Below the pieces are notes generated by a model, which made no database searches, was not told the DNA's origin, and saw nothing but the letters and a program-made list of their open reading frames with translations. A stretch of 64,000 bases of DNA from Chelydra serpentina. Taxonomy: Eukaryota > Chordata > Testudines > Chelydridae. Shown here piece by piece: positions 33,606-44,795 of this stretch (positions are counted from its first letter, which is position 1; each line of letters begins with the position of its first letter). A program made the position numbers and the translations under genes. The stretch covers positions 52,696,501 to 52,760,500 of the forward strand of contig JBAIAC010000006.1 in assembly GCA_037349315.1 (NCBI GenBank), written 5' to 3'.

Positions 33606-36600
33606 AATGCCTTGAAAACCATTCCCACTCATCCCCTACTCTACCCCAACAGTGAACCCTCTCTACTTCCACAGTGAATTCCTAAGTAACTCCTTCCTCC
33701 TCAAACATTGGGGAAGAAGAAAACTATTTGTGAGGAGCCTCTTTCTTGCTTGTGATAACTTCCAGTCCATTTTCACAGAAATTTCCTGAGCATGGGTTGA
33801 AATCCACAAGAACAATGAACTTTGAATCCAAACCTCGGTTTTCCCAAATAGTAAAGCTCTTTCAACTGGGTTTTATTAACTAGAACTAGGGTTTTGAAAA
33901 ATCAGTGTTTGAGAATCAGTATGAATATTCAGCACAGCCATAGTTCTAAATCATTAAGGTACTGTTGAAATAGGATTACACATTTTGCTCAGCTCAGCAC
34001 TGACCCTGAGATGAACTGGGACCACAGCCCCTGCCCTCAGGATCTTATAGTGTTAAGTTCAATTATTAGCTAAACTTACTGGAGACAAGGAATGAAAATA
34101 ACTCTTTGTTCTTTGTTTTTTATAATTTCATGGTGATGGTGTGACTATGTGTGTGTGGACCTTTGTAGGGAAGTAGGTGTTCAGGAGGGATTTGAATGAA
34201 GAGAGGATGAATGCTGGCAAACTGAGATAGGGAGGCAGATGTAGGGTTTACATGCGGAGTAAAATTTGGGACTGTGCTGAGGTGCAGAAGCCCAACCTGA
34301 TTGGTAGTAACCTGGGAGTTACTCTGTATATGGACCTCTCATGGGTGTTCAGAGGCAAGTACCGCAGCGCTGCTGAGGACTGGAGGCCCTGTCATCTTTG
34401 CTGGGGATTAGGGCACTCTGGGAAATGCTGTTAGAAAACCTATTTGATATTGTAGGTGGAAGTGGACTACTGTTTTTTGGGGGTAGGAAAAGTGCTTTGT
34501 CCATTGGTCATGGAGCTGGGTTGGATCTTGGTCTGCACTTTAGGCTTTTTCTGTCTGTTCCCTAAATAGATGTTTTTCATATTGTACCCCCATTGCACAG
34601 AAATAAAATTCACAGCCAGCTGATCCACTCTACCAGTTTATCTGACTTTTACTTAAGCATGTAAAATCATGGGATTTGAAAGGAAAAAAGTACTAAAATG
34701 CCATGATCAGTCAGTATTAAAAATGGAGGTTTCTCAAAGTAGTTCATTTACTTACAAAGCAAAGGTCCATTTGAAACATTTTTATATTTACAAGATAAAT
34801 TCTGGCCCTGCTTCTGTCTGCTCTGCTGGGGGCAGGGATCGGGAATTGCTTCACAGCCAGCTGAAGCTCCTTGAGTCATTCTGTCTATGTGGCATTAAGG
34901 ACAGCATTGGGGATGGAAGCTGAAAATAGAAAAATTCAAACTGGAATATGCAACTTTTTATCGGTGAGGATCATTGGAACAGCTTACCCAGGACTGAATA
35001 GATTATAAGTGATTTTGTTTTAATATTGATAATATAGGTTATTTGAGAAATTAAAACGAAGTTGCCGTAGCACAGTTCTTACTCTGATAATATAAAAATC
35101 GTTTTGTCACGAGATGGTGCACTTTCATGGACCATGTTAAATGTATTAGATGTGAGAGGATAACATATGCAAAGAAGGGTGTGAGGATCTTGGGTACAGG
35201 AGTTTAATTTGCCTAGTTGAAGAATCATTTACTCTTCCAAACAGTGGGATTATTTCTGGACAAATTGTTAGGAGGAACTTGAACAATGACAATAACATAT
35301 CATTCTCTCTTATTCCCCTTCTTTATAAACATTAGGGGTGAAAAACTCCCATTGATTTTAATGGGGGTAGGGTTACCCCTAGATATCTTAGGTACTTATA
35401 TGATCCCCACTAGTATAGTATCTAAGATCCCCACAATCTTTCTTTCCTCACACCAAACCTCCTGTGAGATTCCCTGTTTAACTTTGGTCAAGTCTGTAAA
35501 ATGGGTATCTGTTACAGAGCAGAGAATTAAACGCAGTTCTCCAGGATTCCAAGCTAGCCCTCAAACCTCTGGCCCATCCCTCTGATCTGTGAATTAGTAC
35601 ACAGGGCTCTGTAATGGGTTGTATAAACCTTACACTTTGTGAGACAGGAAAGGGCTAATATCCTGGCCTGCAGACAGGAGCTGCAGTTAGAGCCACCTCT
35701 TAATTTCTGCCACAAATGTCAGGATTCTCCAGGAGAACAGAATAGTTTGGAGGACAACCGGATGTGAAAGGAAGAAGCAAAGGGTGATGAACTGATGAAG
35801 ACATGATCTTTCTCTCTTATGCCTGAGAGCAACAGCCTGCCGAAGGAGAGAAAAGCCCTGCAATCCATGCGATTGGAGGGCACCCCAAGGCAGCGAGTGT
35901 ATCTCCTGACTTGGTGACTCAGTTACTTGTTCCTGTGATGACAAAGTGAAATGCAAACCCTGCCCAGCGTGACAACGCAGGGACACAAACACTGCGCTGC
36001 ATGGGGGGCAGCAACATTGGCAGGGGTCCCAGGATAGAGCTTTGCACCATGGAACAAATGCCACCACGGCACAAATGCCACCACTGGAGAGAAGGAACAT
36101 CAAGGTTACCCTTTCAAGAGAAAAATATTCATTTCATACTCCAAGGGAACTGAATTGCCAGGTCTGAGGACTGCAGCTGGACAGTGCGACAAAGGGATTC
36201 CCTGGGGAAGGTCCATGGCAAACAACCATAGGATACTTTAATAGCTGTCCTGTTGTCAAGGAGCCAGGCCACTTCATTTTCCTTTAATCTTACAGACCTC
36301 AAATGCTGCAGAGTAAAACCATTTATATTGATTAATGTAAAAACAGAAGATAATGAACTATAATGCTATGGTAAAGCAAAAATCTGCTTCATGTTGGTGC
36401 TTAAGAGTATGACAGAGTCAGGCTTAATCATAGCAAACCAACATAAGTGGAAAGATGTGACTCTGAACCTGTCAGGCAAAGCACCATAGAAAAATAAGAA
36501 AAGGCTGTATGAGGTTAATATAAACCTCTGGCACTTAAGAGAAGACCTGCCTGAGAACAATAATGAAAAGAGGCATTTTTAAAAGTTAATCTTGAGGTTA

Positions 36601-36838
36601 AAAAATAAAATTGTATGGGCTCAGATTGTCCCCTCTATGGAAAGAGAGCATGAAAACTTAATGGGTCCCTGACCTGAGCAGATCCCCAAAGATCTACTTC
36701 TTTGGGAGAGATAGGGTGGCAGAACCTCCCCTGCTCATTCTGTGAACAGGTAACTCTCCACACCTTCAAAGAAATTATTTCAAGGAAATTCCATCTAGCA
36801 AAACCTTTATGTGACTAACTCTTGTGTAGGAGATGATT
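33606..36838. other. Unassigned DNA, no gene seen
   Basis: About 3.2 kb without recognised genes. The region 35600-36110 is somewhat GC-richer, and a 138-codon frame on the minus strand (35687-36103) lacks any domain I know; it may be part of an unclassified LTR. Confidence 0.4.
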
Positions 36839-37425
36839 CAGAAGGTTTAAGGCCGGAAGGGACCATTTGATCATCTAATCTGACTTCCTGTATATCAACA
36901 GCCCATTAAATTTAACCCAGTTAGCTCTGTATTGAGCCTAATAACTTGTGTTTAATTAAAGCATAACTATGTTTATTTAAAGTGTATCTTCCAGTGTTGG
37001 CTTAAAGACCTCAAGAGATGGAGAATCCACCATTTCCCTTGATAGTGTTCCAATGCTAAACTCACTCCGGGTTAAAAGTTTGTGCCTTATTTCTAATTTA
37101 AATTTGGCTCGCTTCAGCTTCCAGCCATTGGTTCCTGTTATGTCTTTCTTCACTATATTAATGAGCATTTTCGTGTCCAGTATTTTCTCTCATGAATGTT
37201 CACTGTAATTCACTCACCTCTCAATGTTCTTTTTGATTGACTTCTTGAAATCTCTACTGTAAGGCATTTTCTCAAGCGCTCAAGACATTTCTCTGGCTCT
37301 TTTCTGCACTGTTTCATATTTTTCAATATCCTTTTAAAAATGTGGAGACCAGACTTATAGATAGTATTCCAGTATTGGTTTCACCAATTCCATTTACAGA
37401 GGTAAAATCCTTATTCCTATTCACT
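36839..37425 (-). mobile_element. CR1 LINE 3' fragment
   Basis: Minus-strand CR1. GGCCGGAAGGGACCATTTGA begins the 3' signature. AGAGATGGAGAATCCACCAT and TTCCAATGCTAAACTCACTC belong to the pol C-terminus. A short reverse frame (36977-37168) ends in VDSPSLEVFKPTLEDTL, the CR1 C-terminal phrase. Confidence 0.8.
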
Positions 37426-38084
37426 ATCCCCATTTATGTTAGAGCCGGCTGAAACATGGAATTCCCATTCCATGGGAAATTCTGGGATCATGATTATCTT
37501 TAATCCAAATTGGAATGAAAAGTAAAACTTTCCTACAGAATGAAATTCTGAATTTAAAAAAAATATATTGAAATGATATTCCGTATTAGTCAAAATGAAA
37601 ATGTTTTATCAACTATGATATATATTCAAAACATTACAAATCTATTCTGAAATGATATAGTTCAGATGTTTAAACTTTTATATTATACATTAAAATATAT
37701 TTTTATTTTTATATTTTATAAATTGCTAATTGGTATTCTAATTGGTAAGTGATATTCTAATTGGTACTTGGTAGTCTAGTTGATAATTGTCTTGTAATTG
37801 GTGCCCTAACTTGTCTGGTAATTGGTGGTTGGTTTGCTCAAATGGTATTCTAACTGATCATTTGTAATTGTTATTTTAATTGATAGCAGGTATTTGGTTT
37901 AGTGATTTCTTTGTAATTGGTAATTTCCTATAGTAGTTGGTATAATGTAAAAAAATAGAAAAGTAATAAAAATATAAAATAAAAATTAAGGGAGCTGGCT
38001 AGCTGGGAAGCCCAAGGAGCCAGGCTGTCACTGAAAATTTAGTCAGAATCCATGCGTTCTCGCAGAAAGATTCAATTCCATCAA

Positions 38085-38260
38085 TCACCATTTTCTTGGG
38101 GAGAACTGTTCCTTTGGAAAACTTTTGACCATCACACTGGGAGCTCATGTTGAGTTGCTTGTCCATTATGACCCCTAAATCATGTTCAGAGTCACTGTCT
38201 TCCAAGATACAATCCACCATTCCGTAGGTGCAAACAAACAGTATATGTTTTAATACAGCT
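38085..38260 (-). mobile_element. CR1 LINE fragment (minus)
   Basis: The minus strand encodes DSEHDLGVIMDKQLNMSSQC, the CR1 pol block seen also at 57708-58001. It is short and bounded by a plus-strand CR1 piece. Confidence 0.7.
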
Positions 38261-38284
38261 AAACATAAATGTATATACCTGGAA

Positions 38285-38998
38285 CAAAGAATGTAGGCCA
38301 TACTTACAAAAATGGTAGATTCTATCCTGAGGGAAGCAGTGATTCTGAAGAAGATTTGGGGTTCATGGTGGATAATCATCTGACCATGAACTCTCAATGA
38401 CATTCTGTGGCCAACAGGGCAAATTAGTTACTTGGATGCATAAACAAGGGAATCTCGTATATGAGTAGAGGTTATTTTACCTCTATATTTGCCATTGGTT
38501 CAACTGCTGCCAGAATACTGTGTGCCAGTTCTAGTGTCTACAATTCAGGAAGGATATTGATAATTGGAGAGCAGGTTCAGAGAAGACCTCAAGAATGATT
38601 AGAAAAAAATGCCTTATAGTCATAGATTCAAGGAGCTCAGTCTATTTAGGTTAACAAAGAAAAGGTTACGGGTGACTTGATCACAGTCTATAAATATCTG
38701 CTGGGGAGCAAATATTTGATAATCAGTTCTTCAGTCTAGCAGACAAAAGTGTAACAGGATCCAGAAACTGAAGCTTGACAAATTCAGACTGGAAATAAGG
38801 TGTACATTTTTAACTGTGAAGGTAATTAACCATTGGGACAATTTACCAAGGGTTGTGGTGGATTCCCAATCACTGACAATTTTTAAATCAAGATGAGATT
38901 TTTTTAAGATATGCTCTATTTCAAAAGACATTATTTTGGGGAAGTTCTGTGTAATACAGGAGTCAGATGATGACAATGGTGCCTTCTGACCTTGCTAT
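38285..38998 (+). mobile_element. CR1 LINE fragment (plus)
   Basis: Plus-strand CR1 from the EDLGFMVDNHL-type block (about 38350) through GGGAATCTCGTATATGAGTA, the phrase AGGGTTGTGGTGGATTCCCA near 38850, and the 3' end near 38998. Many indels are present and no frame survives. Confidence 0.75.
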
Positions 38999-39238
38999 GT
39001 TATTCCATGGGGAAGGAGGAAAAGAGGCAGTTAACATTAGATACACTTCTAATGCCTAGGCAGCCAGTGAAGTGAAAACAATTCATTTTGGTTCATCCAA
39101 AATGGGACTTTTCTAGACAAATCTTCCCACCCAAAAAAATTTTGATTTTTGACAGTTCATCCCAGTTTGAGATTAATTTTTTTCCCCAGAAATGTGAGCT
39201 TTTTCATAGAAGGGGATATACATTTTCTGGCCAGCTCT

Positions 39239-39904
39239 ATCCTGAAAGAGCATTGTTACTGGTTATTTGCAGTGGGTATATCATATCAATCTATTAAACA
39301 GGTTTGCTGTAATCCAGCCAAGTGAACTGGATCCATGAGATTCCTCTGTGGTGGAAGGAGAGGTGTTAGGAGGAGTTATTTATAAGTCCCACTCCAGGAA
39401 AGTAGAAAGTATAGTGCTTTGAAGAACCTCCTAGTTACTAGTAATTAGAACTAACTAAAGAGATAGGTACAACTGCTACTCAATGGTTGGATTGGTAGAG
39501 AAATTTTTGATTTAATATTAAAAACAACTAGTTGAAGATGAACACAAATCACTATACAAAAAATTCCAAATAAATGTCCTGTATATGAATTAAAATGACA
39601 CCATCTAGAAGCTTTTAAATTCTCCAAAAATAGCCCTAAGCCCAAAGATAGCATAGCCAGAATTCCTAGTGAAAGCCTTTGGCAGGAGGCACTTGCAGAA
39701 GTTATTGTTTAAACTTGCCCCATTTGTCTTGTATGAGGAGGCTGGTTTTACTTTTGTAATTAAAAGATGGCATCCTACGCCACTACCAAATTTCTCAGAA
39801 AGAAGAAAAAAAAGAAAAGAAAAAGAACACTTCACTTAATAAAAATGGAGACTAAAAAAATCTCCTGAGCAATATGTCTATCTGACTTATATCTCCAGTA
39901 CCTC
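39239..39904. other. AT-rich DNA, no gene seen
   Basis: Nothing recognised. Confidence 0.4.
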
Positions 39905-40225
39905 TCTCTATAGTGTCTAAGGTACACCTACACTTGCAGCACCATGTAGAGTACAGACACTGCACGCCCTGCTAGCAAAGGTATTAGTAGCAGTGTAGAT
40001 GCTGAGGAAGGGCTTAGGTGAGTAGAGTTGAGTGCCCTACACGCCTGAACACCCAGAGTGTATATCCTACATCCTCTCTACATGCCCAAGCAGTGCCTTC
40101 CATGTCTCCACTGCTATTTTTAGCAGTGTAGTGCTCCGCTGCCTCCCTGCTTGCCAGAGTCTTTCATTGTGGCATGTGGCTATAGGTGTAGTGCCTGTAC
40201 TCTATACAAACTTTTTTTCTGGCGA
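39905..40225. mobile_element. Possible MITE remnant
   Basis: CACCTACACTTGCAGC near the left and internal GCAGTGTAGATGC / AGCAGTGTAGTGC words are typical of GTCTACAC-ended MITEs, but the termini are too diverged to define. Confidence 0.35.
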
Positions 40226-40297
40226 CCCAGTTGAAGAAAATTGTCGATGCCCGTGACCCAACGGAGCTGGGGATGAGGGGTTTGCGTTGTGGGAGCA

Positions 40298-41030
40298 TAG
40301 GCGCCAACTTCGTGGGTGCTCCGGGCCTGGAGCACCCACGGGGAAAAATTGGTGGGTGCTCTGCACCCACCGGCAACTCCCCGCCCGCCCCGGACCCGCG
40401 GCAAACTCACCGGAGCACCGGGAGACGTTGCGGGGCCCCGCCCCTGACACTGGGCAATGTTGCGTTGGCATCGGGGGCGGGGCCCCGCAACGTCACCCGG
40501 CGTCGGGGGCGGGGCCTGGCGTCGGGGGCGGGGCCCCGCAACGTCACCCGGCATCGGGGGCGGGGCCTGGCGTCGGCGGCGGGGCCCCACAACGTCACCT
40601 GGCATCGGGGGCCGGGCCCCACCCCTGACGCCGGGCGTCAGCACCCACCGACGTAACAGGAAGTTGGTGGCTGTGTGTGGGAGGGGCTCAGGACTGGGGC
40701 AGAGGGTTGGGATTCAGGAGTGAGGGCTGCAGGGTGGAACTGGGGATGAGGGGTTTAGGGTGTAGGGGGGGGCTCTGGTTTTGGGGTGGGGCTCAGGGCT
40801 TGGGCAGGGGGTTGGGGTGCGGGAGGGGGTCAGGGCTCTGGGCTGGGGGTGCAGGCTCTGGGGTTGGGCCAGGGATGAGGGGCTTGGGGTGCAGGAAGGG
40901 GCTCCAGGTTTGTGGGGGCTCAGGGCTGGGGCGGGAGATTGGGGGTGCGAGGTTGGAGCGTAGGCTTACCTCGGATGGCTCCCGGTCAGTGATGCGGCGG
41001 GGGGGGGGGGGCTAAGGCAGGCTGCCTATT
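40298..41030. repeat. GC-rich composite repeat
   Basis: The left part has an inverted GTGGGTGCTCC...GGAGCACCCAC hairpin at 40311-40339 and a 51-bp tandem array (40468-40633). The right part (40680-40990) is a G-rich run of decayed GGGGCTCAGGGCTGGGGC-like units. A GCTAAGGCAGGCT end at 41013 recurs at 62344. Long frames in all phases result from the composition. Confidence 0.6.
40468..40633. repeat. Tandem array, 51-bp period, about 3 copies
   Basis: Each period has two half-units that begin GC(A/G)TCGGGGGCGGGGCC. One runs on with CCGCAACGTCACC (32 bp) and the other stops at CTG (19 bp). The array is CpG-rich. Confidence 0.75.
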
Positions 41031-41566
41031 TCTGATGCAAGGAGAAATTATAAAAGTGAGAGGGGGACACTAAGTTTGTGTAGAACATTGGTAACTGTAG
41101 GACTAAAATGAAGGCCATTTGAGAGACATGGGTGCTCCTATACAGCTGTGGCCAGAGCTTTAAAGCTGCCCTCCTAAAGTGGTGACTACGGTTGCTCAAC
41201 CTCCTGAAGTGTGAATCCCCTCATGAGCAGAGGCACTTCTGAGGGTGTTATGTTGTGCAGCCACAGCTTTTGCCCTGGGAGATTAATCTGTCCCTATATC
41301 GATATATTTTGCATGCCTTATGTTTTCATATTCCTTTTTATTAAGGGGATATGACACTCATTGATGGTACAGTAATTGGTTTCCATAACAGTTTGATTAG
41401 TACATAATAAGAATTGCATAAAATGAATATCTTGCAATTATGTGGAAGCAAAATACCATCTGGTTTCTTCCTCTCTTTACCTTCAGTTTATTTTTAGCCA
41501 CCTCTTGCTAAACGATGCATTAAGGCTTGTGTATAATTGCCCAGACTGCATATTGCATGATGTGCA
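41031..41566. other. Unassigned DNA
   Basis: Nothing recognised. Confidence 0.4.
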
Positions 41567-41690
41567 AAGTGGGTGAGGTAATATCTTTTATTGGATCAAC
41601 TTCTGTTGGTGAGGGAAGCTTTCAGGCTTACTCTCTCTAATATCCTGGAACTGACATGACTACAACACTGCATCCAATATTGCAGGATGG
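41567..41690. repeat. Penelope-like repeat tail (copy 3, internally inverted)
   Basis: GTGGGTGAGGTAATATCTTT at 41570 is in one orientation, while TCTCTAATATCCTGG plus ACTACAACACTGCAT at 41634-41671 is in the other, judged against copy 1. The copy is therefore a head-to-head rearrangement. Confidence 0.5.
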
Positions 41691-41716
41691 TCAGATGCTA
41701 AACAGAATTAGTAAGG

Positions 41717-41818
41717 TAAGGTGGGTGAGGTAATATCTTTTGTTGGACTAACTTGTGTTGTTGGTGAGAGACAAGTTTTCGAGCTTACACAAAGCTCTTC
41801 TTCAGGTCTTCTTCGACC
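41717..41818 (-). repeat. Penelope-like tail with intact hammerhead-like core (copy 4)
   Basis: The minus strand holds CTGAAGA (41799-41805), one A, a perfect 6-bp stem GAGCTT/AAGCTC with a 5-nt loop, GAAA (41777-41780), then CUC-type bases. This fits the CUGANGA...GAAA hammerhead consensus except for the extra A. It abuts the 18S rRNA fragment. Confidence 0.5.
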
Positions 41819-41819
41819 A

Positions 41820-42607
41820 GCCTGCTTTGAACACTCTAATTTTTTCAAAGTAAACACCTCGGACCCCCAGGACACTCAGTTAAGAGCATCAAAGCAGCGC
41901 CGAGAGGCAGGGGCTGGGACAGGCGGTAGCTCGCCTTGCACCGGACCACCAGCTCAATCCCAAGATCCAACTATGAGTTTTTTAACTGCAGCAACTTTAA
42001 TATATGCTATTGGAGCTGGAATTACCATGGCTGCTGGCACCAGACGTGCCCTCCAATGGATCCTCGTTAAAGGATTTAAAGTGTACTCATTTCAATTACA
42101 GAGCCTCGAAAAGGTCCTGTATTATTATTTTTTGTCACTACCTCCCTGGGTCGGGAGTGGGTAATTTGCCCACCTGCTGCCTTCCTTGGATGTGGTAGCT
42201 GTTTCTCAGGCTCCATCTCCGGAATCGAACCCTGATTCCCCGTTACCTGTGGTCACCATGGTAGGCACAGGAAGTACCATCGAAAGTTGATAGGGTAGAC
42301 ATTCGAATACATCGTCGCCGCCATGGGGGCATGCGATTGGCCCAATGTTATTTAGAGTCACCAAAGCGGCCGGTCGAGCCCAGGTTGGTTTTGGTCTGAT
42401 AAATGCACGCGCCTTTGGAGGTCAGAGCTCGTTGTCATGTATTAGCTTTAGAATTACCACAGTTATCCAAGTAAGAGTTGAAGCGACCAAAGGAACCATA
42501 ACTGATTTAATGAGCCATTCGCAGTTTCACTGTACTGGCCGTGTGTACTTAGACATGCATGGCTTAATCTTTGAGACAAGCATATGCTACTAGCAGGAGC
42601 AACCAGC
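41820..42607 (-). pseudogene. 18S rRNA pseudogene, 5' portion
   Basis: Read on the minus strand this is eukaryotic 18S rRNA from about nucleotide 4 to about 690-790 of the mature molecule. Landmarks include GCATATGCTTGTCTCAAAG (near 42580), CTAAATAACATTGGGCCAA, GATTCCGGAGATGGAGCC and AGTTAAAAAACTCATAGTTG (about 41975). The CpGs of the universally conserved 530 loop and other sites have become TpG/CpA (GCCATGGTAATTCC). Small deletions are present, so it is not functional. It starts almost exactly at the mature 18S 5' end, lacks spacer, and stops at an internal point after GTTCAAAGCAGGC, where a Penelope-like repeat begins. Confidence 0.93.
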
Positions 42608-44494
42608 CTGGAAATGATTAAGTAAGGGGACATGCTGGATAACTCTCTGCAAAGACGGACATAACCCATTAACACTAATGCAATTTACATTCTTTTAAGA
42701 AGAGGTAAATAATACATGGGGGTATAATCCTTTTACATATTATAGAGCCCCCGAACAAAAACCCAGACCCTCCTCCATTTTGTCAAGTATTGTACTGTCT
42801 CTTTGAGGTGCAAAGTGGTTTGATGAATTTAAGAAATCTTCGTTGCTACTTTTGTGTTATCTCCTGATTTGTGGCTACTTTACCTGGATTAACAGAATGA
42901 TAACTATCCTGTTTCGACAATATGGTCACTGATTGAATTACACTTCCTTCATATAATGGGAAAATGATCTGTAGTAATAATCAGCTTTTTGTTTCCCAAA
43001 ATGTTCTGTAAAGAGTGTGGAATTATCTTCCTGTACTCAGTAACCTCTGGTGGCAGAGTAAAGTGATACTGCACCGTAGTATCATTACTATAGTATACAA
43101 GAAGCTAACATTTATGCCACAAATCTCTTTTTGAAAAGGTGCAGTTTTTCTATTTTTAGCAAAAATGTTACCATTTTGTCCACAATCACTCTAAAATATA
43201 TAAATAGTCCATTTGACTTTATGCAGATTTCCTTCAAAAGGCCTTCATAATTGCTTTCAAATGTTAGGAGCAATGGGTGCAGACACCAACAGCAATGTAG
43301 AAATTTTAATACATTAGATTAAAAGTGTCAATCTCAGATATGCATCTTAAAGTAAGTATTAAGGGGTAATACTTAGTTGTGACCCATACATGGAAATCCT
43401 TGAGATCCTTCTGTCACAGACCCAGATTCACCAGATTGCTGAATCCAGATACTGAATCCCCATGTGCTCAAAAATACCTTGGATCTCAGTAGGTTGCAGC
43501 ATTATTTCCTTCTTTGGTCTTTCTGGCTCATTTCCTGGGCATTTATCTTCATTCTATTGCCCCTTCACAGGAATAGAGCCCCCCCAGACCCCCAGGACCA
43601 GCACTGACCCCCAAGAAACTCAAGTACCTTATAAACACTCCTCTCCCAGAACTCCAGCCAAAGGTTTGAGCCTTCTTGTTTACCTCTCCAACGGACCACC
43701 TGACATGTGTAACATAAACACAAAGGTACTTTGCACAAAATGCTTACACTTTATTGATCTTTACTTAATCACATAAGAAATGCACAGATCCATACATACA
43801 TTTCCCTGCATTAGTTTCCTCACCCTTCAGAGCTTTCTTTGTGCAAGGGTTAAGGTGTTCTAGGGTCATCCAGGGATCGTCCATTGCAGTGCATGGCTTG
43901 AGTTCTGAAACACAAACTTCTTTCCTCAGCTTGCCTTCTGTCCCTCTGTGTCCTATCCCTTCCCCTCTCCTGCCCAAACTTCCCGTAGGGCTCTCCAAGA
44001 ATCCTCTCCCTGTGAGTCCTCTTGAAACCCCTGCTTTGTCATATTTGTTGTGTTGCTTGTGGAACTGGAATGCCCTAGGATGCAGTTACTATTTTGTGTT
44101 CTCAGATAAGGCCTATTCAGGTGATGATAATTCTTGATGATTCAGTATTGTCTATGGTCTGGCAGAGAAGTATTTCCGGGCTTCTAAGCTATTGTCGATA
44201 CACATAAATGGGGCAGAATTCACAAGTGGTACAGACAGATCCTCCAAACAAACAAATCTCCCATACTCTACGCTGTGTGTTACATCAGATCTGCACCACC
44301 CATAGGAGATGGCATACTACATTACACCGTTGATTATATCTGCACCTGGTAGTGAACAGTGTCTTAAGCTTCGGAAGAAAATGAACAAACAGTAGGGCTA
44401 GCAACTTTTCCAACGGTGCATAGTTTGGACAATTTTATACATTGGCATGTTGTTCATATATAAAAGTGCATCTTTTATTTGGATTATAATTTCT
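42608..44494. other. Unassigned DNA, possible old LTR
   Basis: No gene seen. The stretch about 43412-44290 begins TGTCACAGAC and ends GTGTTACA and is richer in GC than its flanks, so an old LTR is possible, but its ends do not match each other and there is no target duplication. Confidence 0.35.
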
Positions 44495-44795
44495 TATAGT
44501 CTTTACTACCGGGATAAATTGATCTAAATTACACTATTCTAGCTACCTGAATAACGTAGCTGAAGTGGATGTAGCTTAGGTCGACTTACCCGGTGTCTTC
44601 ACTGTGCTGTGTTGATGGGAGATGCTCTCCCGTCGATTTACCTCACTCTTCTCAGGGAGCTGGGGAGCTGGAGTGCCGGAGTTGACTAGAGAGTGCTCTT
44701 CCGTCAATTTAGCGGGTCTTCACCAGACCTGCAAAATTGACACCCCATGTGTCAATTGCAGCAGCGTGGATCTCCCCAGTAGTGAAGACAAGCCC
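44495..44795. mobile_element. MITE, related to the element at 22375
   Basis: GAATAACGTAGCTGAAGT (44551) also occurs at 22433. The right end AGTGAAGACAAGCCCT and the left TCTTTACTACCGGGATAAAT are degraded inverted ends. About 300 bp, no coding capacity. Confidence 0.6.

Larger units (their letters stand above)
37441..39238. mobile_element. Possible MITE interrupted by CR1 pieces
   Basis: TAGAGCCGGCTGAAACATGG at 37441 and GGCCAGCTCTA ending near 39238 resemble the two ends of the family defined cleanly at 63583-63780. CR1 fragments fill 38085-38998. No target duplication matches, so the pairing is uncertain; the AT-rich 37450-37980 stretch may be unrelated. Confidence 0.35.

Noticed and set aside
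40468..40633. CRISPR-like array
   Set aside because: Units are directly tandem with no unique spacers, and the setting is a vertebrate genome.
40180..41015. Gly/Pro/Arg-rich frames as a collagen- or silk-like repeat protein
   Set aside because: All phases on both strands are open because of the GC-rich tandem repeat; the repeat period, not codon structure, explains them.
41721..42164. 147-codon plus-strand frame as a membrane protein
   Set aside because: It is antisense to the 18S rRNA fragment.
41820..42607. Functional 18S rRNA gene
   Set aside because: Only the 5' part is present, with CpG decay, small deletions and no spacer or 5.8S/28S sequence nearby.
43412..44290. Solo LTR with TGTCACAG...GTGTTACA ends
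   Set aside because: The ends are not inverted copies of each other and no target duplication is found, so it is left unassigned.
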